A DNA stretch of 64,000 nucleotides from Pseudotabrizicola algicola (GCF_010915705.1 NZ_JAAIKE010000001.1:1178001-1242000); one strand, 5' to 3'. Shown: positions 8,600-17,954, counted from the stretch's first letter. The notes: generated from the sequence alone by a model not told the origin. A program made the numbers and translations.

Positions 8600-9790
8600 A
8601 TGGGCTGGAAAACACTCGACGACATCGGGCTTGCGGGCAAGACGGTGCTGGTCCGCGTTGACATCAACGTGCCGGTAGAGGCGGGCCGCGTGACCGACAC
8701 CACGCGGATCGACAAGATCAAGCCGACGGTCGAGGACATCATCGCGCGCGGCGGGCGGGTGGTGCTGCTTGCGCATTTCGACCGGCCCAAGGGCAAGGTG
8801 GTGCCCGAGATGAGCCTTGGCCATATCGCGCCCGCGCTGGAAACCAGTCTGGGCCGCAAGGTGGTGTTCTGTTCCGAAAGCATCGGCGACGCTGCGGCGA
8901 CGGCGATTGCCGGTGCGGCCCCGGGCGATGTGGTGCTGCTGGAGAACACCCGCTTTCATGCGGGCGAGGAAAAGAACGACCCTGCCCTTGCCGCCGAGAT
9001 GGCAAAGCTGGGGGATGTGTTCGTGAACGATGCCTTTTCCGCCGCGCACCGCGCCCATGCCTCGACCGCAGGGCTGGCGCATCTGCTGCCCGCAGCCGCT
9101 GGCCGTCTGATGGAGGCGGAGTTGCAGGCGCTGGAGGCGGCGCTTGGCAGCCCGAAGCGCCCGGTGGTGGCGGTGGTCGGCGGGGCCAAGGTGTCGACCA
9201 AGCTGGACCTGCTGGGCAATCTGGTGACCAAGGTCGATCATCTGGTGATCGGCGGCGGCATGGCGAACACCTTTCTGGTGGCGCAGGGGATCGAGGTGGG
9301 CAAATCGCTCGCCGAGCGTGACATGGCCGAGACCGCGCGCGAGATTCTGGGCAAGGCCGAGGCTGCGGGCTGCACCATTCACCTGCCGGTGGATGTGGTG
9401 GTGGCGCGGGAGTTCAAGGCGAATGCCGAGCATGACGTCGTGGCGGCCAATGCCTGCCCTGCCGATGCGATGATCCTTGATGCGGGGCCGATGAGCGTGG
9501 CCGCCATCGTCAAGGTGTTCGAGGCGTCGGAAACCCTGATCTGGAATGGCCCGCTGGGCGCGTTTGAGCTGACCCCATTTGATACGGCCACCAATGCGGC
9601 GGCCAAATCGGCGGCGACGCTGACGCGGGAAGGCAAGCTGATTTCGGTCGCGGGGGGCGGTGATACCGTCTCGGCGCTCAATCAGGCGGGGGCGGCGGAG
9701 GATTTCACCTTCATCTCCACCGCGGGCGGTGCTTTCCTAGAATGGATGGAGGGCAAGGAATTGCCCGGTGTTGCGGCGCTGATGGCATGA
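8600..9790 (+). CDS. pgk: Phosphoglycerate kinase
   Basis: Glycolytic enzyme interconverting 1,3-bisphosphoglycerate and 3-phosphoglycerate with ATP formation. At 396 residues the length is normal. Visible family motifs are the N-terminal [10 protein letters not shown], the substrate-binding [27 protein letters not shown] and the C-terminal nucleotide site [12 protein letters not shown]. The start is set by an AGGAGGG site seven bases upstream of the ATG at 8600. The stop overlaps the following SDR gene (ATGA). Confidence 0.98.
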   Translation: MGWKTLDDIGLAGKTVLVRVDINVPVEAGRVTDTTRIDKIKPTVEDIIARGGRVVLLAHFDRPKGKVVPEMSLGHIAPALETSLGRKVVFCSESIGDAAATAIAGAAPGDVVLLENTRFHAGEEKNDPALAAEMAKLGDVFVNDAFSAAHRAHASTAGLAHLLPAAAGRLMEAELQALEAALGSPKRPVVAVVGGAKVSTKLDLLGNLVTKVDHLVIGGGMANTFLVAQGIEVGKSLAERDMAETAREILGKAEAAGCTIHLPVDVVVAREFKANAEHDVVAANACPADAMILDAGPMSVAAIVKVFEASETLIWNGPLGAFELTPFDTATNAAAKSAATLTREGKLISVAGGGDTVSALNQAGAAEDFTFISTAGGAFLEWMEGKELPGVAALMA

Positions 9791-10605
9791 GCGATACGTC
9801 ACTCGCGCAAGACTTCCGCAAGGCAGACTGGGCGCTGGTGACGGGCGCAAGCGACGGAATCGGGCGCGCATTGGCCGTCGAGGCGGCCAAGGCGGGCTAT
9901 AATGTCATTCTGACGGGGCGGCGGACGGAGCGGCTGGAGGCCCATGCCGACAGTCTGCGCCGCGCGCATTATGTGGCGACGGTCTGCATCACCGCCGACC
10001 TGTCAGACCCCGACGCGGCCGAGGCGCTCTGGACCGAGGCCGCGAAACAGGGGCGCATCGCGGTTCTGGTCAATGCCGCGGGTCTGGGGCGCAGCGGCCC
10101 CTTTCTGGACCCGGAGGGCTGGCTGCGGGAATCGGAATCGGTGCTGGTAAACGTGATCGCCGCCACCATCTTGATGAAGCGCGCACTGGCCCATATGGCG
10201 CAGAACGGCGGCGGGCATATCCTTAATGTCGCCTCGGCGGCGGGTTTTGTGCCGGGGCCGAACATGGCGGTTTATGCGGCGAGCAAAGCCTATCTGCTGT
10301 CCTTGTCCGAGGCGGTGGCGGAGGAGGCGGCAAAGGATGCGGTTTTTGTCACTGCCCTTTGCCCCGGAGCCACGACCACCGGCTTTTTCGCCGCCGACAA
10401 TGCCGAAAGGGCGAGCATTTTGACCCGGCTGTTGCCGATGGCCGCACCCGAGGCGGTGGCGGCCAGTGGCTGGGCGGCGATGCAGAAGCGCCGCCGCGTG
10501 GTGGTGACGGGCGTGATGACCAAGGTCTTTGCCTTTTTGCCCCGTTTGATGCCGCGCCGCGTAACGGCCTGGCTGACCGGCCAAATCTTGCGCCGCCGTT
10601 GGTAA
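9787..10605 (+). CDS. SDR family oxidoreductase
   Basis: A 272-residue short-chain dehydrogenase with all classical residues: cofactor motif TGASDGIG (19-26), NAAG after the fourth strand, catalytic Ser in LNVASAAG and YAASK. The C-terminal tail is basic and amphipathic ([18 protein letters not shown]), as in DltE-like proteins that may sit on the membrane. The substrate is unknown. Translation is coupled to pgk through a 4-base overlap, a surprising partner for a glycolytic gene. Confidence 0.9.
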   Translation: MSDTSLAQDFRKADWALVTGASDGIGRALAVEAAKAGYNVILTGRRTERLEAHADSLRRAHYVATVCITADLSDPDAAEALWTEAAKQGRIAVLVNAAGLGRSGPFLDPEGWLRESESVLVNVIAATILMKRALAHMAQNGGGHILNVASAAGFVPGPNMAVYAASKAYLLSLSEAVAEEAAKDAVFVTALCPGATTTGFFAADNAERASILTRLLPMAAPEAVAASGWAAMQKRRRVVVTGVMTKVFAFLPRLMPRRVTAWLTGQILRRRW

Positions 10606-10708
10606 GTGCAGGAATTTCCACGCGCCGTTAGCGCCACCATGATTGCGAGGCCGATGGCATAGGGCTATCCAAAGGCAACCTCTGCGACGTTTTATAAGGA
10701 TAGTCGGA

Positions 10709-11602
10709 ATGGATTTCGCGCAAGCGGCCGAGCAGATCGGCAAAGGGAATGGCTTTATCGCGGCGCTGGACCAGTCGGGCGGATCGACGCCCAAGGCGCT
10801 GCGCCAATATGGCGTGGCCGAGGATGCCTATTCGGGCGAGACAGAGATGTTCGACCTGATCCACGCCATGCGGTCGCGGATCATCAAGTCGCCCGCCTTC
10901 ACCGGCGACAAGGTGGTGGGGGCCATCCTGTTCGAACAGACGATGGACCGTGACATTGACGGGATTCCCACCGCGCAGTTCCTTTGGGAACAGCGCGGCG
11001 TGGTGCCCTTTCTCAAGATCGACAAGGGCTTGGAGGCCGAGGCCGATGGCGTGCAGCTGATGAAGCCGATGCCGGGCCTTGATGCGCTGCTGGCGCGGGC
11101 CAAGGGCCTTGGCATCTTCGGCACCAAGGAACGCTCGGTGGTCAGCGCCGCCAATGCCAAGGGGATTGCCGCCATCGTGGCCCAGCAATTTGCCGTGGGC
11201 GAACAGGTGGCAGCGGCGGGGCTGATGCCGATTCTGGAGCCCGAGGTGACCATCTCGATCGCCGACAAGGCAGAGGCCGAGGCGATGCTGATGGCGGAAA
11301 TCCTGCGCCATCTGGACGCGCTGCCCGCCGACCGTCAGGTGATGCTGAAACTGTCGCTGCCGACGGTGGACAATTTCTATGCCCCGCTGGTCGATCATCC
11401 GCGCGTGCTCAAGGTGGTGGCCCTGTCGGGCGGGCATAGCCGCGAGGCGGCCAATGCCATTCTGGCGCGCAACCGCGGGATCATCGCCAGCTTCAGCCGC
11501 GCGCTGAGCGAGGGGCTCTCGGCCCAGCAGTCGGATGCCGAGTTTGATGCGACGCTGGCGCAGGCGATCGACAGCATCCACGCCGCCTCTGTCGCGGGCT
11601 GA
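10709..11602 (+). CDS. Class I fructose-bisphosphate aldolase
   Basis: A 297-residue bacterial class I aldolase (Staphylococcus type) that cleaves fructose 1,6-bisphosphate by a Schiff-base mechanism without metal. It begins with the family pattern GFIAALDQSGGSTPKAL, and K214 in VMLKLSLP is the likely Schiff-base lysine from its position compared with the staphylococcal enzyme. Start at 10709 follows AAGGA. It stands close to pgk but has its own 104-base upstream region, so it may be separately regulated. Confidence 0.93.
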   Translation: MDFAQAAEQIGKGNGFIAALDQSGGSTPKALRQYGVAEDAYSGETEMFDLIHAMRSRIIKSPAFTGDKVVGAILFEQTMDRDIDGIPTAQFLWEQRGVVPFLKIDKGLEAEADGVQLMKPMPGLDALLARAKGLGIFGTKERSVVSAANAKGIAAIVAQQFAVGEQVAAAGLMPILEPEVTISIADKAEAEAMLMAEILRHLDALPADRQVMLKLSLPTVDNFYAPLVDHPRVLKVVALSGGHSREAANAILARNRGIIASFSRALSEGLSAQQSDAEFDATLAQAIDSIHAASVAG

Positions 11603-11624
11603 GCACAGCCAAACGTGATCGGAC

Positions 11625-11640
11625 TCCCCCGCAAGGGGGA
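11625..11640 (+). terminator. Hairpin downstream of aldolase gene
   Basis: Stem TCCCCC (11625-11630) and GGGGGA (11635-11640) with a GCAA tetraloop, 22 bases after the aldolase stop, followed by only TT. A second hairpin with arms GGCCGG/CCGGCC lies at 11678-11694, just before the next gene. Either could end or attenuate the aldolase transcript. Confidence 0.5.
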
Positions 11641-11709
11641 TTCCCTATCCGAATCAGATGTGCGATGATTCCCCAAAGGCCGGATCAACCGGCCATAAGG
11701 GGCAGAGCG

Positions 11710-12012
11710 ATGACGGCACAAGGCAACCGCCTTCCGGTGGGCGGAATTCTCTATCTGATCCTTGCGTTCATGCTGGGCGCCTATTTCACTTTTGCCGCCG
11801 TGCAGGGCGATTATGGCGTGTTCCGGCAGGTGCAGATCCGCGCCGAGGCCGAGGCGCTGCGCATCGAGCGCGACCGGCTGTACGAGGATCTGGCCCGGAT
11901 CAGCAACCTGACCGCGCGCCTGTCTGACCGTTATCTGGACATTGATCTGCTGGACGAGCGGGTGCGCGACGTTCTGGGTTATGTGCGCCCCGACGAGATC
12001 GTGATCCGCTAA
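11710..12012 (+). CDS. FtsB/DivIC-type septum formation initiator protein
   Basis: A 100-residue bitopic membrane protein resembling FtsB/DivIC, which bridges early and late divisome proteins. It has one hydrophobic segment (about 11-30) followed by a charged coiled coil (about 37-70) and a short periplasmic tail with LDERVRDVLGY. Start at 11710 is preceded by GGGGCAGAG. Linkage of this gene to pdhA is common in alphaproteobacteria. Family assignment rests mainly on size and topology. Confidence 0.8.
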   Translation: MTAQGNRLPVGGILYLILAFMLGAYFTFAAVQGDYGVFRQVQIRAEAEALRIERDRLYEDLARISNLTARLSDRYLDIDLLDERVRDVLGYVRPDEIVIR

Positions 12013-12045
12013 ACCTGCGCTTCTGCCTTGCCAGACCTGCCGTTT

Positions 12046-12064
12046 CTGCATGGGTGCCATGCAG
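12046..12064 (+). terminator. Hairpin after the FtsB-like gene
   Basis: Perfect 8-bp stem CTGCATGG (12046-12053) and CCATGCAG (12057-12064) with a 3-base loop, 34 bases after the stop. A T-run (TTTTTG) comes only about 15 bases later, so it is not a textbook intrinsic terminator. Confidence 0.45.
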
Positions 12065-12113
12065 GACGTTGCGGCACTTTTTGTTTTGCCCAATAAAACC
12101 CGATGCGCTATGG

Positions 12114-12133
12114 ATAGTTTAATACTGAACTAT
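12114..12133. promoter_or_regulatory. Imperfect palindrome upstream of pdhA, possible operator
   Basis: A 20-base sequence with arms ATAGTTTA and TGAACTAT around a 4-base centre (7 of 8 positions pair). It lies 13 bases upstream of the pdhA ribosome site, in an AT-rich stretch that stands out from the surrounding GC-rich DNA. The symmetry fits a dimeric repressor or activator. Which protein binds is unknown. Confidence 0.5.
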
Positions 12134-12161
12134 TCATGCCACTGACGGGAGGATGCCGCAT

Positions 12162-13151
12162 ATGGCCGCCAAGAAACCAGCCGAGAGGCCCAATGCCTCG
12201 AAGGACGAGTTGCTGAAGTACTACCGCGAGATGCTTTTGATCCGCCGGTTCGAGGAAAAGGCGGGCCAGCTTTACGGCATGGGCCTGATCGGCGGGTTCT
12301 GCCACCTCTACATCGGGCAGGAAGCGGTGGTTGTGGGCCTCGAGGCGGCGGCCAAAGAGGGTGACAAGCGGGTAACAAGCTATCGTGACCATGGTCACAT
12401 GCTGGCCTGCGGCATGGACCCCAAGGGCGTGATGGCGGAACTGACCGGACGCATCGGCGGCTATTCCAAGGGGAAAGGCGGCTCGATGCACATGTTCTCC
12501 AAGGAAAAGCACTTCTACGGCGGTCACGGCATCGTGGGCGCGCAGGTGCCGCTGGGAGCAGGACTTGCCTTTGCCGACAAGTATCTTGGCAATGACAACG
12601 TGACCTTCACCTATTTCGGCGATGGCGCGGCGAACCAGGGTCAGGTCTATGAGACCTACAACATGGCGCAGCTGTGGAACCTGCCCGTGATTTTCGTGAT
12701 CGAAAACAACGGCTATGCGATGGGCACATCGGTGAAGCGCTCCACCAAGTCGCCTTCCCTCTGGGAACGCGGGGCTGCCTATGGCATCAAGGGCGAAGCG
12801 GTGGACGGCATGGACGTTCTGGCCGTGAAAGCTGCGGGTGAAAAGGCCGTTGCCGCCTGCCGCGCGGGCGAGGGCCCCTATATCCTTGAAATGATGACCT
12901 ATCGCTATCGCGGCCACTCGATGTCGGACCCGGCGAAGTATCGCACCCGCGAGGAAGTGGAGAAGATGCGCAGCGAGAAGGACGCCATCGAGCATGTGCG
13001 CGATCTGCTGTTGCAAGGCGGCCTTGCCAGCGACGACGACCTGAAAGCCATCGACAAGGAAATCAAGGCACAGGTCAACGAATCGGCCGAGTTTTCCAAA
13101 GACAGCCCAGAGCCTCCGGTCGAGGAACTCTGGACCGATATCTACGCCTGA
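12162..13151 (+). CDS. pdhA: Pyruvate dehydrogenase E1 component, alpha subunit
   Basis: Alpha half of the thiamine-diphosphate E1 enzyme that decarboxylates pyruvate in the pyruvate dehydrogenase complex. The 329 residues include the ThDP motif GDGAANQGQVYET ending in VIENN, and the phosphorylation-loop-like YRGHSMSDP typical of this heterotetrameric family. The ATG at 12162 is chosen because it lies nine bases after GGGAGG, whereas the in-frame ATG at 12153 is too close to it. It is first of pdhA-pdhB-pdhC, with gaps of 15 and 12 bases. Confidence 0.97.
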   Translation: MAAKKPAERPNASKDELLKYYREMLLIRRFEEKAGQLYGMGLIGGFCHLYIGQEAVVVGLEAAAKEGDKRVTSYRDHGHMLACGMDPKGVMAELTGRIGGYSKGKGGSMHMFSKEKHFYGGHGIVGAQVPLGAGLAFADKYLGNDNVTFTYFGDGAANQGQVYETYNMAQLWNLPVIFVIENNGYAMGTSVKRSTKSPSLWERGAAYGIKGEAVDGMDVLAVKAAGEKAVAACRAGEGPYILEMMTYRYRGHSMSDPAKYRTREEVEKMRSEKDAIEHVRDLLLQGGLASDDDLKAIDKEIKAQVNESAEFSKDSPEPPVEELWTDIYA

Positions 13152-13166
13152 GGGGGGACCGAAGAC

Positions 13167-14546
13167 ATGGCAACCGAAGTATTGATGCCCGCACTGTCGC
13201 CCACGATGGAAGAGGGAACGCTGGCCAAGTGGCTGGTGAAGGAAGGCGATGCGGTGAAATCGGGTCAAATTTTGGCCGAGATCGAAACCGACAAGGCCAC
13301 GATGGAATTCGAGGCGGTGGATGAGGGGATCATCGGCAAGCTGCTGATCGCCGAAGGCACGGCGGGCGTGAAGGTGAACACGCCGATTGCGGTGCTGGTC
13401 GAAGACGGCGAAAGCGTCAGCGACACACCCGCCCCCAAAGTGGCCGAGGCCGTGATGGCGGCGGCAGAGGCCCCGGCGTCGGTCTCCGCGCAGGCTGCGG
13501 CCCCCGCCCCTGCCCCCGTTGTCGCCGCAAAGGGCTGGCCCCATGCCGACCTGCCCGAAGGCCCGACCAAGACCATGACGGTGCGCGAGGCCCTGCGCGA
13601 AGCGATGGCCGAAGAGATGCGCCGCGATCCCAACGTCTTCCTGATGGGGGAAGAGGTGGGCGAGTATCAGGGGGCCTACAAGATCTCCCAAGGCTTGCTG
13701 GATGAATTCGGAGCCAAGCGCGTGGTCGACACGCCGATCACCGAACACGGCTTTGCGGGCATCGCGGTGGGGGCAAGCTGGGGCGGGCTGCGCCCGATTG
13801 TCGAGTTCATGACCTTCAACTTCGCCATGCAGGCGATCGACCACATCATCAACTCTGCAGCCAAGACCCTTTACATGTCGGGCGGCCAGATGGGCAGCCC
13901 GATGGTGTTCCGTGGCCCGAACGGCGCCGCCGCCCGCGTGGGCGCGCAGCACAGCCAGGACTATGCGGCATGGTATGCCGCCATTCCGGGGCTGAAGGTC
14001 TGCATGCCCTATTCGGCGGCGGATGCCAAAGGTCTGCTGAAAGCGGCGATCCGCGATCCGAATCCGGTGATCTTCCTTGAAAACGAAATCCTCTATGGCC
14101 GCAGCTTCGAAGTGCCGACCGATCCGGATTTCACCATTCCCTTCGGCAAGGCCTCGGTCATGCGCGAGGGCACGGATGTGACGCTGGTCAGCTTCGGCAT
14201 CGGGGTGGCGCATGCGCTCGCCTCGGCAGAGGAACTGGCCAAGGACGGGATCAGCGCCGAAGTCATCAACCTGCGCACCCTGCGCCCGATCGATTACGAT
14301 ACAGTTCTGGCCTCGGTGCAGAAGACCAACCGCTGCGTCACCGTGGAGGAAGGCTTCCCCGTCGGGTCCATCGGTGACCATCTGGCCAGCACGATCATGC
14401 AGCGCGCCTTCGATTATCTGGATGCGCCCGTGATCACCTGCACCGGCAAGGACGTGCCGATGCCCTATGCCGCGAACCTTGAAAAGTTCGCGCTGATCAC
14501 TCCGGCGGAAATCACCGCCGCGGTGAAATCCGTCTGCTACCGCTGA
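13167..14546 (+). CDS. pdhB: Pyruvate dehydrogenase E1 component, beta subunit with N-terminal lipoyl domain
   Basis: Beta half of E1, forming the ThDP site with PdhA. The 459 residues are longer than a plain E1 beta (about 330) because residues 1-80 are a lipoyl domain with lipoylation site K43 in [11 protein letters not shown]. An Ala/Pro-rich linker (about 90-125) leads to the transketolase-like domain (from about 135, [15 protein letters not shown]) and the C-terminal domain. A lipoyl domain on E1 beta is known in alphaproteobacteria. The domain is 75/82 identical to that of PdhC downstream. Confidence 0.97.
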   Translation: MATEVLMPALSPTMEEGTLAKWLVKEGDAVKSGQILAEIETDKATMEFEAVDEGIIGKLLIAEGTAGVKVNTPIAVLVEDGESVSDTPAPKVAEAVMAAAEAPASVSAQAAAPAPAPVVAAKGWPHADLPEGPTKTMTVREALREAMAEEMRRDPNVFLMGEEVGEYQGAYKISQGLLDEFGAKRVVDTPITEHGFAGIAVGASWGGLRPIVEFMTFNFAMQAIDHIINSAAKTLYMSGGQMGSPMVFRGPNGAAARVGAQHSQDYAAWYAAIPGLKVCMPYSAADAKGLLKAAIRDPNPVIFLENEILYGRSFEVPTDPDFTIPFGKASVMREGTDVTLVSFGIGVAHALASAEELAKDGISAEVINLRTLRPIDYDTVLASVQKTNRCVTVEEGFPVGSIGDHLASTIMQRAFDYLDAPVITCTGKDVPMPYAANLEKFALITPAEITAAVKSVCYR

Positions 14547-14558
14547 GGAGGGCGCATC

Positions 14559-15875
14559 ATGGCAACCGAAATTCTGATGCCCGCGCTGTCGCCCACGATG
14601 GAAGAGGGCACCCTGGCCAAATGGCTGGTCAAAGAGGGCGACAAGGTGAAATCGGGCCAGATCCTGGCCGAGATCGAAACCGACAAGGCGACGATGGAGT
14701 TCGAGGCGGTGGATGAAGGCACCATCGGCAAGATCCTGATCGCCGAAGGCACCGCAGGGGTGAAGGTGAACACCGCCATCGCGGTGCTGCTGGAAGAGGG
14801 AGAGGATGCCTCTTCCGTCGCTGCCGCTCCCTCATCGGCGAAGACTGCCCCGGCAAAGGCCGCTGCGACACCGGCGAAAAGCGACGCGCCAGCGAGCGCC
14901 GAGCCGGCCAAGGCCGCTCCGGCTGCGGGGGCGCGTGTGTTTGCCTCGCCGCTTGCCCGGCGCATTGCCAAGGAAAAGGGACTGGACCTGAGCGCAGTCA
15001 AGGGCTCTGGCCCGCATGGCCGTATCGTGCGCGCCGATGTGGAAGGCGCGCGGGCGGCCCCCAAAGCGGCCGCACCCGCAGCCCCTGCCCCCGCTGCGGC
15101 CCCCGCACCTGCGGCGGCGCCTGCAAAGCCAGCGATGGCCAGCGGCCCTTCGGCAGAAACCGTGCTGAAGATGTATGCCGACCGCGACTTCACCGAGGTG
15201 CCGCTCGATGGCATGCGCCGCACCATTGCCGCCCGCCTGACCGAGGCCAAGCAGACCATTCCGCACTTCTACCTGCGGCGGGACGTCGAGCTTGATGCGC
15301 TGATGGCATTCCGCGAGACGCTTAACAAGTCGCTCGAAGGGCGCGGCGTGAAGCTGTCGGTAAACGACTTCATCATCAAGGCCTGCGCACAGGCGCTGCA
15401 AGCCGTTCCGGATTGCAATGCGGTCTGGGCCGGTGACCGGATCCTGAAGCTGAAGCCTTCGGATGTGGCGGTGGCCGTGGCGGTGGAAGGCGGGCTGTTC
15501 ACGCCTGTTCTGCGCGATGCCGACAAGAAGTCGCTGTCGGCGCTGTCGGCCGAGATGAAGGATCTGGCCGGACGCGCCAAGACCAAGAAGCTGGCCCCGC
15601 ACGAATATCAGGGCGGCAGCTTTGCCATCTCCAACCTCGGGATGATGGGGATCGAGAATTTCGACGCCGTCATCAACCCGCCGCACGGGTCCATTCTGGC
15701 GGTCGGCGCTGGCATCAAGAAGCCGGTTGTCAAAGCCGATGGCACCATCGGTGTTGCAACCGTGATGTCGATGACCCTGTCTGTCGATCACCGTGTGATT
15801 GATGGCGCGTTGGGTGCTGCCTTCCTCAAGGCGGTGATCGAGGCCTTGGAAAATCCGATGACCATGCTGGCCTGA
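14559..15875 (+). CDS. pdhC: Pyruvate dehydrogenase E2, dihydrolipoamide acetyltransferase
   Basis: Core acetyltransferase of the complex, passing the acetyl group from lipoamide to CoA. Domain order over 438 residues: lipoyl domain 1-80 (K43), Ala/Pro linker, E3-binding domain with [16 protein letters not shown] (about 128-143), a second Ala/Pro linker, and the catalytic domain ending with the active-site [16 protein letters not shown]. Dihydrolipoamide dehydrogenase (E3) is not encoded here and must come from elsewhere. A strong terminator follows. Confidence 0.97.
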   Translation: MATEILMPALSPTMEEGTLAKWLVKEGDKVKSGQILAEIETDKATMEFEAVDEGTIGKILIAEGTAGVKVNTAIAVLLEEGEDASSVAAAPSSAKTAPAKAAATPAKSDAPASAEPAKAAPAAGARVFASPLARRIAKEKGLDLSAVKGSGPHGRIVRADVEGARAAPKAAAPAAPAPAAAPAPAAAPAKPAMASGPSAETVLKMYADRDFTEVPLDGMRRTIAARLTEAKQTIPHFYLRRDVELDALMAFRETLNKSLEGRGVKLSVNDFIIKACAQALQAVPDCNAVWAGDRILKLKPSDVAVAVAVEGGLFTPVLRDADKKSLSALSAEMKDLAGRAKTKKLAPHEYQGGSFAISNLGMMGIENFDAVINPPHGSILAVGAGIKKPVVKADGTIGVATVMSMTLSVDHRVIDGALGAAFLKAVIEALENPMTMLA

Positions 15876-15896
15876 GCACGGCGAAACCGATGGAAA

Positions 15897-15929
15897 AGCC
15901 CCCTGATCGACGGATCAGGGGGCTTTTTT
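15897..15929 (+). terminator. Rho-independent terminator of the pdhABC operon
   Basis: Perfect 12-bp stem (arms 15897-15908 and 15913-15924) with loop GACG, followed by a run of T to 15929 and preceded by AAA, 22 bases after the pdhC stop. A textbook intrinsic terminator that can also serve the convergent cysE transcript. Confidence 0.93.
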
Positions 15930-15989
15930 CAATCCGGGCCCGTGGTTCAGGCGGGCGGTGACGGGCCGCGCCTTTGCGGCCCCGTCCGT

Positions 15990-16808
15990 TCAGTCACAAT
16001 CCATGCAGCCTGACAGCTTGTGATCCATCGACACCGCGGGTTGCGAGCACCCAGCCTCGCCGACGATCTTGGCCGGCACACCGGCCACCGTCTTGTTGCA
16101 GGGAATATCCTGCAAAACGACAGAGCCTGCCGCGATCCGGCTGCAATGGCCGATGCGGATGTTGCCCAGAACCTTGGCCCCTGCACCGATCAGCACACCG
16201 TCGCCGATCTTCGGGTGACGGTCGCCATCTTCCTTGCCCGTGCCGCCCAGCGTGACCGAATGCAGCATCGACACATTGTCGCCGACCACTGCCGTCTCAC
16301 CGATCACGATGGAATGGGCATGGTCTATCATGATGCCGCGGCCGATCTTCGCCGCAGGATGGATGTCGACGCCGAACACCTCGCTCACCCGCATTTGCAC
16401 GAAATAGGCAAGGTCCTTGCGCCCGAGGTTCCAGAGCCAATGACCGATGCGATAGGCCTGCACCGCCTGATAGCCCTTGAAGAACAAGAGCGGCTGCAGA
16501 TAGCGGTGGCAGGCCGGATCGCGGTCGAAGACCGCCATCAGATCGGCGCGCGCTGCCGCCCCGAGGTCGGGATCATCGCGATAGGCCTGATCGGCGATTT
16601 CGCGCAAGATCTGCTCACCCATCTCGGCAGAGGCGAGCTTGAAGGAAAAGCGGTAGGCCAAAGCCTGTTCCATCGTCGCATGGTGCAGCAGCGATGAATG
16701 GATCAGCCCGCCCAGCAGCGGGTCTTCCTTGATTGCCGCTTCGGCCTCGTCACAGACGCGGGTCCAGACCGGATCGAGGGGCGACAGTTTGAGTTTGCGC
16801 TCTGCCAT
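15990..16808 (-). CDS. cysE: Serine O-acetyltransferase
   Basis: Makes O-acetylserine from serine and acetyl-CoA, the first step of cysteine synthesis. The 272-residue protein has the all-helical N-terminal domain and a C-terminal left-handed beta helix of hexapeptide repeats, with catalytic DIHPAAKIG and MIDHAHSIVIGE. It ends in a short Cys-containing tail (SGCMDCD) where feedback inhibition by cysteine usually acts. I chose the ATG at 16808, preceded by GAGGATC, over an upstream ATG that adds a Cys-rich non-conserved stretch. Confidence 0.95.
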   Translation of the reverse strand: MAERKLKLSPLDPVWTRVCDEAEAAIKEDPLLGGLIHSSLLHHATMEQALAYRFSFKLASAEMGEQILREIADQAYRDDPDLGAAARADLMAVFDRDPACHRYLQPLLFFKGYQAVQAYRIGHWLWNLGRKDLAYFVQMRVSEVFGVDIHPAAKIGRGIMIDHAHSIVIGETAVVGDNVSMLHSVTLGGTGKEDGDRHPKIGDGVLIGAGAKVLGNIRIGHCSRIAAGSVVLQDIPCNKTVAGVPAKIVGEAGCSQPAVSMDHKLSGCMDCD

Positions 16809-16990
16809 TGGGGTGATCCTCTGTTGCTCTGAATGGCAAATGTAGCAGGTTGCGTCCGGCTTCAACAGCCATGTTGAAAAAAGGGGGCGGAGATGGCTTT
16901 ACATTTCAAAGTATTTTTGTAAGGTATTATCACAGCCAGTCCGGACGGGCCAGCCAAGATGATCACCCCAGTCCGAAGGATGCCTCTGCC
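16809..16990. promoter_or_regulatory. Divergent regulatory region between cysE and the hemP unit
   Basis: A 182-base region that must hold the promoters of cysE and the hemP unit. Its AT-rich core (16893-16935) contains the inverted repeat TTACA (16899-16903) and TGTAA (16918-16922). As hemP genes are normally iron-controlled, this is a candidate site for a Fur, Irr or RirA-type regulator, but it matches none of those consensus sites convincingly. Confidence 0.4.
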
Positions 16991-17122
16991 ATGAAACCTT
17001 CCGCTCTTCGCACCGCGCCTGTTGCGGCGGATGTCTGCGAATTGCTGCGCCAATCCCTTGCCGGAATGCTGCCGAATGATCTGCTTGCCGCCATGCTGGA
17101 CCGGATGGAGGGCCGCAAATGA
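16991..17122 (+). CDS. Small 43-residue ORF coupled to hemP
   Basis: A short protein (MKPSALRTAPVAADVCELLR at the start) of unknown function. It is mostly one amphipathic helix with one Cys and an acidic-basic end (LDRMEGRK). It is supported as a gene by the 4-base ATGA overlap with hemP, which would couple their translation, and by normal codon use. It has no signal peptide or membrane segment. It could be a leader peptide whose translation controls hemP, or a small partner protein. Confidence 0.55.
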   Translation: MKPSALRTAPVAADVCELLRQSLAGMLPNDLLAAMLDRMEGRK

Positions 17123-17277
17123 ACGCCCTGACCCCTGCGGCCCAATTGACCGAAGCCATTCCGCTGCACGATGCCACCGCGCTGACCGAAGGCGGGCGGG
17201 AGGCACGTATCTTGTTGAATGGCATGGTCTATTCCCTGCGCATCACCCGTCAGGGCAAGTTGATCCTGACCAAATGA
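17119..17277 (+). CDS. hemP: Hemin uptake protein HemP
   Basis: A 52-residue member of the HemP/HmuP family, small proteins made under iron limitation that promote expression of heme-uptake genes. The conserved C-terminal half is clear: GREARILLNGMVYSLRITRQ followed by GKLILTK, the family's closing pattern. The start overlaps the stop of the 43-residue ORF. No heme receptor or transporter lies alongside; the neighbours are cysE and a convergent esterase. Expected to be repressed by iron. Confidence 0.9.
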   Translation: MNALTPAAQLTEAIPLHDATALTEGGREARILLNGMVYSLRITRQGKLILTK

Positions 17278-17279
17278 AA

Positions 17280-17297
17280 AGGGGCCGCCAGGCCCCT
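17280..17297. terminator. Bidirectional hairpin between hemP and the esterase gene
   Basis: Stem AGGGGCC (17280-17286) and GGCCCCT (17291-17297), loop GCCA. On the minus strand it is followed by TTTC, so it best serves the minus-strand esterase/dioxygenase transcript. On the plus strand it follows the hemP stop by three bases but has only CTT after it. Confidence 0.7.
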
Positions 17298-17321
17298 CTT
17301 CGGCACGGCGCCGGCCCGGGA

Positions 17322-17954
17322 TCAGAGGTTCAGGGCCTGCCGCAGCGCGGCGATATCCTCGCGCATCACCGCATGGCCCGCCCCCGGATAGACCTGCAAC
17401 TGCACCGCTGCGCCCATCGCCCGCAGCACCGCCGCCGAGTCTTCCGCCCGCTTCAGCGGGATGTGCGGATCGCGCGCGTGAACCGAGATCCACGCCTGTC
17501 CTGTCAGTCTGGCGCTGTAAGTCAGGCGCTTGTCGGCATGGCCGTAAAGTGCAGCGTCGCTGCCGGGCAGGTCATCCGTGCCGACCAGCCCCCCCGACAG
17601 GGCGAAGACACCGGCCAGACCCTCGCCCTGCCGGGCAAAGGCCTCGAGCGCCAGACAGGCGCCCTGACTGAAACCGCAAAGCCAGATGGCGGCGCGGGGA
17701 ATGCCCGCCTGTTCCAGCGCCGAAATCCCTTGCGCCACCTGCGCCAGCCCCTGCTGCACAAAGGGCTCCATCTGCGCGGCAGGGGCAAGGAAACTGCTGG
17801 GCCACCAGCTGCTTCCCGCCGCCTCGGGGGCGACAGCCGCCACCTGTGGCAAGCCGGCATGATCGAGCAAGGACAGAATGTCGGCAGCAGAGCCGCCCCG
17901 CCCGTGCAGCATGACCATACCTTTGGTCGCCCCCTTTGGCAGGCGCGCGATCAT
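17322..17954 (-). CDS. Carboxylesterase/phospholipase-type alpha/beta hydrolase (MhqD-like)
   Basis: A 210-residue alpha/beta hydrolase of the phospholipase/carboxylesterase family. The catalytic triad is visible as S96 in GFSQGA, D162 in ARDPHIP and H194 in GAGHAV, with the oxyanion motif HGRGG near residue 17. It starts within the stop codon of the ring-cleaving dioxygenase (4-base overlap). That pairing matches MhqO/MhqD-type genes linked to quinone and aromatic electrophile resistance in other bacteria, so it may hydrolyse a ring-cleavage product. The substrate is not proven. Confidence 0.85.
   Translation of the reverse strand: MIARLPKGATKGMVMLHGRGGSAADILSLLDHAGLPQVAAVAPEAAGSSWWPSSFLAPAAQMEPFVQQGLAQVAQGISALEQAGIPRAAIWLCGFSQGACLALEAFARQGEGLAGVFALSGGLVGTDDLPGSDAALYGHADKRLTYSARLTGQAWISVHARDPHIPLKRAEDSAAVLRAMGAAVQLQVYPGAGHAVMREDIAALRQALNL

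Noticed and set aside
12108-14381. A 757-codon antisense frame over pdhA and pdhB
   Set aside because: Shadow of the strongly biased pdh genes; no ribosome site or protein-like pattern.
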